Source: Pseudonocardiales bacterium
GTDB lineage: Bacteria; Actinomycetota; Actinomycetes; Mycobacteriales; Jatrophihabitantaceae
Assembly: GCA_030840415.1 (NCBI GenBank)
Contig: JAVEEO010000197.1
Span: forward strand, 1-16,130
DNA length: 16,130 nucleotides
Direction of reading: 5' to 3'
Below are positions 6,946 through 16,130 of the stretch, piece by piece. The notes under the pieces are model-generated. The model had not been told where the DNA came from. It ran no database searches and saw nothing but the letters and a program-made list of their open reading frames with translations. The position numbers and the translations under genes are program-made. Positions within the stretch are counted from its first letter, which is position 1, and the number at the start of each line of letters is the position of its first letter.

Positions 6946-7502
6946 GACGGCCCCGGTTGCGGCCGGGTTTCGGGCTGAACCACGCACGGGCCCTGCTGCC
7001 ACCAGTCCCCCAGCGCGGCCAGCGCCTCGTCGCCGAGCGGGTTGACGCCGGGCCCGGCCGCCAGCGAATGCGCCACCAGGACGTGCAGGCACTTGACCCG
7101 GGTGGGCATGCCGCCGGCCGAGATGCCGCTGATCTCGGGCACCGGTCCGTGCCGCTCGCGCCGGGCCAGGTAGTCCTGGTGCGCTGCCCGGTACCCGGCG
7201 GCCAGCGCCTCGTCGGTACCGAGCCGCTCGGTCATCGAGCGCATCAGCCCGGACGCCTCCAGCGTCGACACCCGGCCGGCCGCCTTCGGGCAGGTCAGGT
7301 AGTACAGGGTCGGGAACGGGGTGCCGTCCGGCAGCCGGGACGCGGTCTCGACCACGTCGGGATTGCCGCACGGGCACCGGTGCGCCACCGCCCGGATCGC
7401 CCGGGGCGGCCGGCCCAACTGCGACCGGACGGTCTCGGCGTCGGCGGCGCTTACCACGGCAGCGCTTACCACGGCAGCGTCACCGCCGGCGTCGGCGGTC
7501 AC
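6942..7502 (-). CDS. DUF501 domain-containing protein
   Basis: A 186-residue cytoplasmic protein of unknown function, almost always found with eno, ftsB and ppx in actinobacteria. The family core is plain: LGRPPRAIRAVAHRCPCGNP at 29-48, LPDGTPFPTLYYLTCP at 57-72, LEASGLMRSM at 81-90, and ISAGGMPTRVKCLHVLVAHS at 127-146. Cysteines 43, 45, 71 and 138 lie in these conserved parts and could bind a metal; this is inference. The GTG start at 7502 overlaps the ftsB stop (GTGA), which supports it. Near the start a 15-base tandem repeat (7447-7476) encodes AVVSA twice, offering alternative GTG starts at 7472 and 7457. The stop overlaps the ppx start by 4 bases. Confidence 0.85.
   Translation of the reverse strand: MTADAGGDAAVVSAAVVSAADAETVRSQLGRPPRAIRAVAHRCPCGNPDVVETASRLPDGTPFPTLYYLTCPKAAGRVSTLEASGLMRSMTERLGTDEALAAGYRAAHQDYLARRERHGPVPEISGISAGGMPTRVKCLHVLVAHSLAAGPGVNPLGDEALAALGDWWQQGPCVVQPETRPQPGPS
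7447..7476. repeat. 15-base tandem repeat in the DUF501 N-terminus
   Basis: GCGCTTACCACGGCA occurs twice head to tail (7447-7461, 7462-7476). On the coding strand each unit adds five residues, so the N-terminus grew by a whole-codon duplication outside the conserved domain. Confidence 0.85.
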
Positions 7503-7999
7503 TGCCCGGTGTCGGTGTCGTGCACGCTGGTCCACAGCACCGAGTTCCAGCTGGGCCGGTGGTCGACCTTGCGGACCTTCTCCTCGGCGGCCGGGGCCGG
7601 GGCCTCGATCGGGTTGCCGTGCGAGTCCAGCACCGTGTACAGGGTGTCGCCGGGCCGGATGTACTGCAGCCGGAGCCGGGCCTGCCGGGCCACGAAGGCC
7701 GGATCCTGCCACTGCTCGCTCTGGTGCTTCAGCTCGGCCAGCTGGGCGTTGAGCTGCTGCTGCTGGCGCGCGGAGGCGGCCACCGAGGCGCGCCGGCTCA
7801 GGTAGGTCTGGAACGGCGAGGCCAGCACCACGACCAGGAACAGCGCCATCGCCGCCACCATCATCCGGCGGCCGGTCAGCTTGGGAGCGTGCGCCCAGCC
7901 GGGCCGGCGCCGTCCGGCCACCGGCCGTGCCGACGTCCTGGCCGCGGAAGCGCCGGAGACCGGATCACCGGCCACCCGGGGCCGTGCTCGACCGGTCAT
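7499..7999 (-). CDS. ftsB: Septum formation initiator family protein (FtsB/DivIC-like)
   Basis: A 166-residue single-pass membrane protein of the division machinery, expected to join FtsL and FtsQ at the septum. Residues 1-45 are a basic, Arg/Pro/Ala-rich cytoplasmic tail; a transmembrane helix covers about 46-67 (MMVAAMALFLVVVLASPF); a Gln/Ala/Leu-rich coiled coil follows at about 68-98; then comes the conserved extracytoplasmic segment WQDPAFVARQARLRLQYIRP (97-116) and the hydrophilic tail. This helix plus coiled coil plus W-x-D-P-x-Y/F-V-x-x-x-A-R layout defines actinobacterial FtsB-like proteins. The ATG sits 3 bases after the enolase stop and no strong ribosome site is seen, so coupling to eno is likely. 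The stop overlaps the DUF501 GTG. Confidence 0.88.
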   Translation of the reverse strand: MTGRARPRVAGDPVSGASAARTSARPVAGRRRPGWAHAPKLTGRRMMVAAMALFLVVVLASPFQTYLSRRASVAASARQQQQLNAQLAELKHQSEQWQDPAFVARQARLRLQYIRPGDTLYTVLDSHGNPIEAPAPAAEEKVRKVDHRPSWNSVLWTSVHDTDTGQ

Positions 8000-8002
8000 C
8001 GG

Positions 8003-10101
<2,099 letters not shown>

Positions 10102-10108
10102 CGCTTGG

Positions 10109-10720
10109 TCACTGCTGGGTCGCGTCGCCGGGCAGCGTCTTGTCGAAGGACAGCACGGACGGCAGCTGCTTCTTGCCGAGGTCGACCACGGTGAGGCTGG
10201 CCAGGTCCCAACTGCCGTAGCGCGGGTTGATCGAGACCTTGTCCTTGACCTTGGCCAGCGCGTCGTCGACCTGCTTCTGGGTGGTCAGCTTGGCCCGCAG
10301 CAGGCTGAGCATCTCGTTGTTGCGCAGCAGCACCGGTTCGAACCGCTCGGTCAGGCCGGCCTGGACCAGCTGCTTGGTGAGCTCGGCCTCGCTGGTGCCG
10401 CCCAGCACCGAGGCCTTGCTGGCCTGCAGTTGCGCATCGGTCACCGGCGCGCCGGCCGCGGCCAGCACCAGCGGGAACACCTCGTTGCGCACCAGGTACT
10501 GCAGCACGAACTTCTTGGCCGGGGTGCTGTTCGAGCCGTCGCTGGACACGATCGGGCGGGCGTTGGCCGGCAGGTAGCGGGAGAGTTCCTTCTCGGTGAT
10601 CCGATGGCCGTTGACCACGGCGGCGGCACCGGCCTTGGAGTCGCACCCCACCAGGCCGAGGCTGCCCAGCAGCAGGACCGGCAGCACGGCCAGCGGGCGG
10701 AGCTTTCCGAGAAGGGTCAC
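10109..10720 (-). CDS. SurA N-terminal domain lipoprotein
   Basis: A 203-residue predicted lipoprotein. The signal has a basic start, a Leu-rich core and the lipobox LVGC with the lipidated cysteine at residue 26 followed by DS. After it, AAAVVNGHRITEKELSRYL (32-50) is the typical opening of SurA-type chaperone N-domains (V-N-G-x-x-I-T-x-x-E/D-x), and the remainder is a helical region with repeated LxxQ/K patterns. No parvulin isomerase domain follows, so a holdase-like or structural role at the outer face of the membrane is more likely than proline isomerisation. The GTG at 10720 is chosen because it gives a clean signal peptide and has GGAG 9 bases upstream; the open frame extends to 10795 without such support. 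It leads the mazG pair, 7 bases apart. Confidence 0.8.
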   Translation of the reverse strand: MTLLGKLRPLAVLPVLLLGSLGLVGCDSKAGAAAVVNGHRITEKELSRYLPANARPIVSSDGSNSTPAKKFVLQYLVRNEVFPLVLAAAGAPVTDAQLQASKASVLGGTSEAELTKQLVQAGLTERFEPVLLRNNEMLSLLRAKLTTQKQVDDALAKVKDKVSINPRYGSWDLASLTVVDLGKKQLPSVLSFDKTLPGDATQQ

Positions 10721-10867
10721 GTCTTCGATCTCCGACTTCGTCGAGGTGGTCGATGCCCGTGCCGGTGGATGCGGCGAGCCCCGCCATTTTCGCACGTCCG
10801 CCGATCCGGCCGGCGCCGGTGGCCGATCCGTCCGGTGGCGGGAGTTCCCGAGTCGCCGTCCGCGTGC

Positions 10868-10873
10868 TAGACC
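10868..10873 (+). promoter_or_regulatory. Possible -10 box giving a leaderless mRNA
   Basis: TAGACC ends 7 bases before the A of the ATG at 10881, the spacing at which transcription would start on the start codon itself. A TTCCCG at 10845-10850 lies 17 bases further upstream as a weak -35. There is no Shine-Dalgarno sequence before this ATG, which fits. Confidence 0.4.
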
Positions 10874-10880
10874 TGCACCG

Positions 10881-11225
10881 ATGGACAGTGACGAGGCATT
10901 GCGCTACGCCCTCGGCAAGCCCGGCGCGTGGCCGGACAGCCCGTGGGGCGAGGGGCACGACCTGGCCAAGGTGGGCAGCAAGATCTTCCTGTTCCCCGGC
11001 CGGGTGGACGGACGCAGCACCATCACCGTGAAGAACACCGAGGCGGCGGTCGCCGAACTCAAGCAGCGCTATCCCGAACTGGCCGGCCCGGCGCCCTACC
11101 TGGACAAGCGGCTGTGGGTGCGGCTGGAGATCGATCGCATACCCGAGGACGAGGTCTGCGAGCTCATCGACGACTCCTACGACCAGGTGGTGGCCAAGCT
11201 GCCGAAGAAGGAGCGGCCCGGCTGA
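10881..11225 (+). CDS. MmcQ/YjbR family protein
   Basis: A 114-residue protein of the MmcQ/YjbR (DUF419) family, a small fold with a CyaY-like DNA-binding topology; its job in the cell is not known. The family pattern is clear: a short first helix, then a G-A-W/x-x-x-P-W-G motif (KPGAWPDSPWGEGHDLAKVG, 13-32), the strand KIFLFPG, a central TVKNT strand, and the closing helix beginning PEDEVCELIDDSYDQVV followed by LPKK. ATG at 10881 is chosen because the family core begins right after it; the frame is open further upstream but that part is not protein-like. The gene is divergent from the SurA-like lipoprotein and convergent with YdeI. Confidence 0.85.
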   Translation: MDSDEALRYALGKPGAWPDSPWGEGHDLAKVGSKIFLFPGRVDGRSTITVKNTEAAVAELKQRYPELAGPAPYLDKRLWVRLEIDRIPEDEVCELIDDSYDQVVAKLPKKERPG

Positions 11226-11247
11226 GGGTCCGGGGGTCGGCCGGGCC

Positions 11248-11293
11248 TGCGGAATATCGAGCGGTTGCCGGGACGACCGCTGGGTATTCCGCA
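11248..11293. terminator. Bidirectional hairpin between convergent genes
   Basis: TGCGGAATA (11248-11256) pairs perfectly with TATTCCGCA (11285-11293), and inside it AGCGGT (11260-11265) pairs with ACCGCT (11276-11281). It fills the 72-base space between the MmcQ/YjbR and YdeI stops, so it can end both transcripts. Confidence 0.75.
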
Positions 11294-11297
11294 CGGA

Positions 11298-11900
11298 TCA
11301 GGGCGGCTGCCGTCGCTGCGGGTGGACCGTCTCGCCGCGTTCGAGCATGGCGAGGAACTCCGCGATCCGCCGGGTTCGGGTCTCCGGACGCTTGGCCTGG
11401 CCGATCCGGTAGGTGATGGCATAGCGGTTCTGCGAGGTCAGCACGTCCCACATCTCGCGGGCCGCCGGGTTGCCGGCCAACGCGTCGGCCAGCTCCGGCG
11501 GAACCTCGCCGGCCGCGGCACCGGCGTAGGCGGCTTCCCAGCGACCGTCCGCCTTGGCGGCATCCACCGCCGCCTGCCCGGCGGGCATCAACCGGCCCTC
11601 GGCGACCAACCGGGTGATGTGCTCGACGTTGCGCCGCGACCAGGCGCTGCGCGGTCGGCGCGGGGTGAACCGCTGCCGCATGCTGCCCTCGTCCCGGCGG
11701 GCCACCTGGCCGTCGATCCAGCCGAAGCAGAGCGCCTCGTCCAGCGCCGCGGCATAGGTCAGTTCGGTGACCTGGCCGCCCTTCTTGCCCAGCACCAGCC
11801 AGACCCCGGGCGAGCTGGCGTGGTTGCCGGTCAGCCAGGCACGCCAGGCGACGGCATCGGGTACCAGCAGCTCGGATAGCGCTACGGCCATGCCCACCAT
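11298..11900 (-). CDS. YdeI/OmpD-associated family protein
   Basis: A 200-residue soluble protein of the YdeI/OmpD-associated family, whose biochemical role is not settled. Conserved blocks are all present: WLTGNHASSPGVWLVLGKKG (22-41), LTYAAALDEALCFGWIDGQ (47-65), QRFTPRRPRSAWSRRNVEH (76-94), and the C-terminal OmdA part with AGQAAVDAAKADGRWEAAY (107-125), LTSQNRYAITYRIGQAKRPE and a final TRTRRIAEFLAMLERGE. ATG at 11900 has GGGAC 4-8 bases upstream; ATG at 11891 is in frame and also possible. It starts 50 bases after the stop of the SNF2 gene in the same direction, so the two could be cotranscribed, though no functional link is evident. Confidence 0.85.
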   Translation of the reverse strand: MVGMAVALSELLVPDAVAWRAWLTGNHASSPGVWLVLGKKGGQVTELTYAAALDEALCFGWIDGQVARRDEGSMRQRFTPRRPRSAWSRRNVEHITRLVAEGRLMPAGQAAVDAAKADGRWEAAYAGAAAGEVPPELADALAGNPAAREMWDVLTSQNRYAITYRIGQAKRPETRTRRIAEFLAMLERGETVHPQRRQPP

Positions 11901-11950
11901 CTTGTCCCACGGCGTCCGGCTTGGCCCACGGCAGCCCGGGACGTCAGCGG

Positions 11951-14116
11951 TCAGTGGCCGCTCGGGAACACCGCGCCCTCCTGGGACGACGCGGACAATG
12001 CCTCCGTCAGCAGGGCGACCAGCGCCTCGTGCTGCACGTCGGCCGAGGACCACACCTGCTCGTCCGAGCCGTCCAGCGCCCTGGCGGCCAGGCCGGCCTT
12101 GCTGTCGATCAACTCGGCGATCTTGCCGTCGATGGTCCGGGCGGCGATGATGCGCCACGCGGTGACGGGTTCGGTCTGCCCGATGCGGTGGCTGCGGTCG
12201 ATGGCCTGGGTCTGCTCCGCGTCGGTCCAGGACAGCTCGGCCAGCACGATGTTGGAGGCGACCTGCAGGTTGATGCCCACGCCGGCCGCCGTCAGGGAGC
12301 AGACCGCGATGGCGACCTCCGGATCGTTGACGAAGGCGTCGATGTTCTTCTGCCGCGAAACCGGTGTCTGGTCGCCCCGAATCGAGGCGTAGCGGATCCC
12401 CTGCCTGGCGAAGGCCTCCTCGGCCACGTCCATGACGTCGACGTGCTTGGCGAAGAAGACCACCTTGCCCGCGCTCCGCGCGAGCTGTGCGGCGTAGTCG
12501 GCGGCGGGGCCGGCCTTGGCCTGGCCGATGCGTCGCATCATGCTGAACACGTTCTCGCCGGCCTTCGTCGTGCTCGCGTCCTTCTGCTCCCAGGTGGCCA
12601 CCTTGCGCACGAGTTCGTGGTCGATGCCGCGGACAGCAGCGTCGGGACCGGAGCGGCGGTTGGCCAGGGCGATCTCGTACCGCGCCACCAGCCGGCGAGC
12701 GAGGTCACGCTCGGCCGCCCGCAGCGACCGGCCGACCTTCTCGTCGAGTTCGACGGGCAGGTCGGCGATGCGGCGGGCGGGGATGTCGGCGGCCACGTCC
12801 ACCTTGCGGCGACGGACGATGCCGAGGTCGATCACGCACTTGCGAGCGGCGGCGTAGAACCCGGGGTCGGTGGGAGCCAGGCCGGTCGCCTCGAGGGAGT
12901 TCATCAGCTCGGCGAGCGGCTCGCTCTCGTCGATCCAGCCGAGGAACTGCCAGATGGCCCGGAAGTCCTCGATGTCGTTGATCAGCGGGGTGCCGGTGAG
13001 GGCCATCAGCAGCGGGCGCGCGGTGCGGGACCGGATGCGCGCGGAGAGTTCGAGGACGTGCTGGGAGCGTTGGGAGGACTTGTTCTTGATGAAGTGCGCC
13101 TCGTCGACGACCATGCCGCGGAACCCGAACTCACCGAACCACCCCACGTGGCGGTCGAGCACCTCGTAGTTGACCACGACGATGTCGGCGAAGCCGTCGA
13201 CGGTGTCCCCGTTGCCATGGACGGCGGTGGCCGCGCGATTCGGTGTCCACAGGCCAGCCTCGCGCACCCAGTTGGTCTTCACCACGCTCGGGACGACCAC
13301 CAGCAGCGGGTAGGCGTTGGCCACCTGCGCGGCGAGCAGCGCCTGGGCCGTCTTGCCCAGGCCGGGCTCGTCGGCGAGCAGGAAGGTCCGGTGGCCGGCC
13401 GCGGCGGCGGCGATCAGCCGCGCCTGGTGGGGCATCAGTTCCCGGTTCCCCGGCACCCGCAGCCGGGCCGGCGCCGGCAGCGCCATGCACGCCGAGGCCC
13501 CGCTGTCGGCACGCTCGAACGCGTTGAGGAGGGGGTTGATCAGCTCCCAGCCGGCCAGCCGGTGCGAGCTGACCGTACTCGGCCGGGCTGCGGAGAAGTC
13601 GGGGGCGAGGAACGGGTTGGCCAGCTTGCGGGACATGACCGACTGGGGCACCACCCGGCGCTCGGTGCTGGCCGAAGCGGCGGCCGACTCCGCCGGCGCG
13701 GCCTGCTCGGGTGCCGGTTCGATGCCCGCCGCCCGCAGCATGTCCCGCTTGAGCAACCTGGCCGCGTCGGAGACGACGGCATCCTCGGCGAGCAGCGCCA
13801 GCAGCTTGGCATCGCGTACCGCGGACTTGGCGAGGATCGTCGCGATCCCGTCCAGGCGCTTGAGCTGCTCGGCCCGCTTGGCCTGGCCGAGGTCCTGGCT
13901 GCCCTGGACCCGGGCACGTTCCTCGCGTACGAGCAGGGCGACGACCTGGAACTTCGTCCGCACCGCGGGCGTCACCCGGCCCTTCTCCACCGCGGCTTCC
14001 ACCTCGCGCACCGCGCGGGCGAGCACCGACAGCACGTCTTCGGGCCCGCGGACGCGCCCCGGCTTCGGCGAAGGGGTACGGCGAGCGTCCAACTGCCGCC
14101 GGCCTGGTCGAGCCAC
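11951..14116 (-). CDS. SNF2-family DEAD/DEAH ATPase (SMARCAL1-like)
   Basis: A 721-residue superfamily 2 translocase. The N-terminal 215 residues have no recognised domain: helical, Ala/Glu/Arg-rich and charged. The ATPase follows: motif Q region with MPHQ (228-231), Walker A DEPGLGKT (249-256), DEAH box at 338-341 (VVDEAHFIKNKSSQ), motif III TGTP (374-377), motif V AGVGINLQ (611-618) and motif VI QAIDRSHRIGQ (637-647). The SNF2 hallmark RIGQ and the compact helicase core without a bromo-, HARP- or nuclease domain recall bacterial SMARCAL1-like proteins that remodel or anneal DNA; in bacteria they may help repair or defence, unknown here. The GTG start at 14116 has a strong AGGAGGAG site 5 bases upstream. 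YdeI follows downstream and HrpB lies upstream in the same direction, separated by 380 bases. Confidence 0.9.
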   Translation of the reverse strand: MARPGRRQLDARRTPSPKPGRVRGPEDVLSVLARAVREVEAAVEKGRVTPAVRTKFQVVALLVREERARVQGSQDLGQAKRAEQLKRLDGIATILAKSAVRDAKLLALLAEDAVVSDAARLLKRDMLRAAGIEPAPEQAAPAESAAASASTERRVVPQSVMSRKLANPFLAPDFSAARPSTVSSHRLAGWELINPLLNAFERADSGASACMALPAPARLRVPGNRELMPHQARLIAAAAAGHRTFLLADEPGLGKTAQALLAAQVANAYPLLVVVPSVVKTNWVREAGLWTPNRAATAVHGNGDTVDGFADIVVVNYEVLDRHVGWFGEFGFRGMVVDEAHFIKNKSSQRSQHVLELSARIRSRTARPLLMALTGTPLINDIEDFRAIWQFLGWIDESEPLAELMNSLEATGLAPTDPGFYAAARKCVIDLGIVRRRKVDVAADIPARRIADLPVELDEKVGRSLRAAERDLARRLVARYEIALANRRSGPDAAVRGIDHELVRKVATWEQKDASTTKAGENVFSMMRRIGQAKAGPAADYAAQLARSAGKVVFFAKHVDVMDVAEEAFARQGIRYASIRGDQTPVSRQKNIDAFVNDPEVAIAVCSLTAAGVGINLQVASNIVLAELSWTDAEQTQAIDRSHRIGQTEPVTAWRIIAARTIDGKIAELIDSKAGLAARALDGSDEQVWSSADVQHEALVALLTEALSASSQEGAVFPSGH

Positions 14117-14496
14117 AAACTCCTCCTCCGAACGCCCGGCTCGGTGGCCGGGCGAGAACTGCGCGCAGCGAACCGCGATCCGGCCCTGAATGGTTCGTCA
14201 GCGGAGCCGGGTGGCTGCTCCGAGACGCCGCTGCCCCACCGAACTCCGCGAGATCGACACCGCGGGACCGGATGGGCGCCCGCTGTGGGTGCGCCGGTTG
14301 ACGGTGGGTCGACGACCGCGCACGGAGGTCATCCCGAACCGAGCCGCGTCCCGCCTTGTCAGGGCGGTACCAACCCATGCTAACGCCGATTCGGTGCCGG
14401 GTATGCCGTGCTGTGCTGTGCGGTGCCCGTGTCGTGCAGTGTTTGCCCGGTGGCGTTTCGCGTCCGAAGCGGGCCGATCCGAACCGGCAGCGATGG
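14117..14496. other. 380-base gap between the two helicase genes; no confident gene
   Basis: No supported gene. Near the SNF2 start there is a hairpin (listed separately). About 14225-14380 on the plus strand reads as an open frame with high G+C third positions (TELREIDTAGPDGRPLWVRR) but has no start with a ribosome site and then runs into Cys-rich, unlikely protein; a decayed gene is possible. 14400-14450 is low complexity with many TGC/GTG triplets. The SNF2 promoter must be here, but no clear -35/-10 pair was found. Confidence 0.4.
14133..14154 (-). promoter_or_regulatory. Leader hairpin before the SNF2 ribosome site
   Basis: CGCCCGGC (14133-14140) and GCCGGGCG (14147-14154) form a perfect 8-bp stem with a 6-base loop. 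In the minus-strand mRNA it ends 4 bases before the AGGAGGAG ribosome site (14121-14128). It could mark transcription termination upstream or affect access to the start. Confidence 0.4.
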
Positions 14497-16130
14497 TCAG
14501 CCGGAACGCTTGGTGCGCGCGGTCGCCTGAGCGGTCACCGGGTCCTCGGGCCAGGGGTGCCTGGGATAGCGCGCCCGCAGGTCGGCGCGCACCTGCGGGT
14601 AGCCCTGCCGCCAGAACGAGGCCAGGTCGGAGGTGATGGCCACCGGGCGGCCGGCGGGCGAGAGCAGGTGCAGGACGACCGGGGCACGTCCGTCCGCCAG
14701 CGCCGGTGCCTGCGTCCATCCGAAGGTCTCCTGCAGTTTGACCGCCACCACCGGCGACTGGGCGCCGTCGTAGCTGACGCGGACCCGGGTTCCGGACGGC
14801 ACCAGCAGCCGTCCTGGCGCGAGTTCGTCGAGCCGGCTCGCCGCCGGCCAGGGCAGCAGCCGGCGCAGCGCGGTGTGCACGTCGATACGGCGCAGGTCGG
14901 CACCGCGCCGCACGGTGCTGATGTCCAACCACTCGTCCAGGCGCTCGAGCAGCGCGGCATCCTCGACGTCGGGCCATGGGTCGCCGAGCACCGCGTGCAG
15001 GAAGCCGAGCCGGGCACGAAGCTCGCGGGCGGGATCGGTCCAGTTCAGCGCGGCCAGAGCCCCGCCGCCCTGGGCGCGCAACCCTTCGCGTACCGCTGCC
15101 TGGACCCGCAGCGGATCGGGACTGCGCAGCGCAGCGACCGATAGTTCGATCGCACCGAGCCGTTCGACCCGTCGCGCGACGACCGCGCCGCCGGCCCATT
15201 CGACCTCCTCGGACGTGCTGAGCAGGTCGGCGGCCACCGCACGGGCGGTGGCTTCGTCGATCGGCGCCGCGGCCCGCACCCGCGCATCGGCCCGGCCCGG
15301 TTGCCGGTCGGCCACGGCGATCGCGAGCCACGGCGTGCCGCGCAGCGGTGAGGATTCCGCCAGTTGCGCGCCGGTGCCGCCGGTCATCCGATAGCCGGCC
15401 GTGTCCGCCCCGCGGGCGCGCGCGATGCGATCCGGGTAGGCCAGGCCCACGACGGTTCCCACCGCGAGGTCGTCGGACATCGCGGTGCGCTTCGGCCCGC
15501 CGCTGCCGAGCCGGCGCACCTCCTGCCGCCACCGGCGCGCCAGGTCGCGGTTGCGGCCTTCGCGCAGTTCCCGGTAGCGGGCTGGCAGGTCGTCGTCGCG
15601 TCCGGTCAGCGAGTCGTCGGACAGCAGCGCCACGACCTCGCGGGCCCGCTCGGCGCCGACCAGGTCCGCGCCGTCGAGGATGGCGCGGGCCAGCCGCGGA
15701 TGCGCGCCCACCGCCGCCATCCGCCGGCCACGACCGGTGATGCGGCCTTGGGCGTCAGTGGCATCCAGCCGGTGCAGCAACCCGGTCGCGGCGTCGAGGG
15801 CGGCGGCCGGCGGCGGGTCGAGCAGGGCCAGGCCCTTGCCGCCGGGTGCGCCCCAGGCGGCGGTGGCGAGCGCGAACCCGGCGAGGTCGGCGGTGGCGAT
15901 CTCGGGCAGCGCGTGCGCGGCGAGGTGGACGTGGTCCGCGACCGACCAGCAGCGGTACACGCGGCCGGGCGCCTCGCGTCCCGCCCGGCCCGCGCGCTGA
16001 TCGGCGGACGCCTTCGACACCCGCGTGGTGATCAGCGCACCGAGTCCACGTGCCTGGTCGGTGCGTGGTTCGCGGGCCAGTCCGGCGTCGACCACGGCCC
16101 GCACGCCGGGCACGGTCAACGAACTTTCGG
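14497..16130 (-). CDS. hrpB: ATP-dependent helicase HrpB, 5' part beyond the window
   Basis: About 544 C-terminal residues of a DEAH-box RNA/DNA helicase usually near 830 residues; the N-terminal ATPase domain lies past the window edge. The frame is open to 16130: the final codons read ESSLTVPGVRAVVDAGLARE, the helicase motif V region, so the TTG at 16119 is not the start. Motif VI follows as QRAGRAGR, then a winged-helix and ratchet-like section, and the HrpB-specific C-terminus (PSGTRVRVSYDG, VVLHLLSPAGRPVAITSDLA, FWRQGYPQVRADLRARYPRH, PWPEDP). The family is widespread in bacteria; its role in E. coli is still little known, although homologues affect RNA processing. The stop lies 380 bases before the SNF2 gene, so the two are not tightly coupled. 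Confidence 0.92.
   Translation of the reverse strand, partial: ESSLTVPGVRAVVDAGLAREPRTDQARGLGALITTRVSKASADQRAGRAGREAPGRVYRCWSVADHVHLAAHALPEIATADLAGFALATAAWGAPGGKGLALLDPPPAAALDAATGLLHRLDATDAQGRITGRGRRMAAVGAHPRLARAILDGADLVGAERAREVVALLSDDSLTGRDDDLPARYRELREGRNRDLARRWRQEVRRLGSGGPKRTAMSDDLAVGTVVGLAYPDRIARARGADTAGYRMTGGTGAQLAESSPLRGTPWLAIAVADRQPGRADARVRAAAPIDEATARAVAADLLSTSEEVEWAGGAVVARRVERLGAIELSVAALRSPDPLRVQAAVREGLRAQGGGALAALNWTDPARELRARLGFLHAVLGDPWPDVEDAALLERLDEWLDISTVRRGADLRRIDVHTALRRLLPWPAASRLDELAPGRLLVPSGTRVRVSYDGAQSPVVAVKLQETFGWTQAPALADGRAPVVLHLLSPAGRPVAITSDLASFWRQGYPQVRADLRARYPRHPWPEDPVTAQATARTKRSG

Noticed and set aside
6946..7377. Apparent N-terminal extension of ppx up to 7377
   Set aside because: That stretch is an out-of-frame reading of DUF501. 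The true Ppx start MTRVAGIDCGTN lies at 6945 and overlaps the DUF501 stop.
14131..14378. Minus-strand small gene starting at the ATG at 14378, upstream of the SNF2 gene
   Set aside because: No ribosome site, Arg/Ser/Pro-rich translation without motifs, and it runs on out of frame into the SNF2 gene.
11921..14383. Long plus-strand open frame (about 820 codons) opposite the SNF2 gene
   Set aside because: It is a shadow of high-GC coding DNA: composition is dominated by Gly, Arg, Val, Asp and His, no family motif appears, and the minus strand has complete helicase motifs and a strong ribosome site.
11951..16130. SNF2 ATPase plus HrpB as part of an antiphage defence island
   Set aside because: SNF2 proteins occur in such systems, but no nuclease, methylase or phospholipase-D partner is present, the two genes are 380 bases apart, and the remaining neighbours are housekeeping or unknown small proteins.

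Overview
The window is about 16 kb of very GC-rich DNA with the codon use and gene order of an actinobacterium (Actinomycetota). The clearest sign is the minus-strand run SurA-like lipoprotein - mazG - eno - ftsB-like - DUF501 - ppx, an arrangement (eno, ftsB, DUF501, ppx in tight order) that is typical of this phylum. GTG starts are common, several promoter-like sites have actinobacterial TANNNT -10 boxes, and I found no in-frame TTA leucine codon in any gene by eye. I cannot fix the order or genus.

Layout: 1-39 is the last few codons of a thiolase-like gene (+). 50-889 (-) is a Bax inhibitor-1/YccA membrane protein. A 307-base AT-richer divergent spacer with repeats and dyads leads to 1197-3899 (+), a large secreted phosphoesterase with two PKD domains, one fibronectin type III domain and a C-terminal jelly-roll-like module. 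A long hairpin (3922-3961) separates it from a tRNA gene (3989-4061, -) that has anticodon UAA but a class I body. 4115-5428 (-) is a type II NADH dehydrogenase, divergent from a small DUF4235 membrane protein (5575-5913, +).

5941-10720 (-) holds the core operon: SurA-like lipoprotein and mazG (7-base gap), then eno after an 80-base gap, then ftsB-like (3-base gap), DUF501 and ppx, the last two joined by 4-base stop/start overlaps. It links glycolysis, nucleotide-pool cleaning, cell division and phosphate/ppGpp-type metabolism. The ppx gene carries an in-frame 84-base block made of two copies of a 30-base purine-rich repeat.

10881-11225 (+) is an MmcQ/YjbR protein that may be leaderless, convergent with a YdeI/OmpD-associated protein (11298-11900, -) over a shared hairpin. 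11951-14116 (-) is a SNF2-family (SMARCAL1-like) ATPase, and 14497 to the window end (-) is the C-terminal two-thirds of the helicase HrpB. The 380-base gap between the two helicases has no confident gene.

Most of the window is ordinary chromosomal core. The items that deserve a second look are the class I tRNA(UAA), the repeat-expanded Ppx, and the secreted phosphoesterase with its repeat-rich upstream region. I did not find a convincing new multi-gene system.
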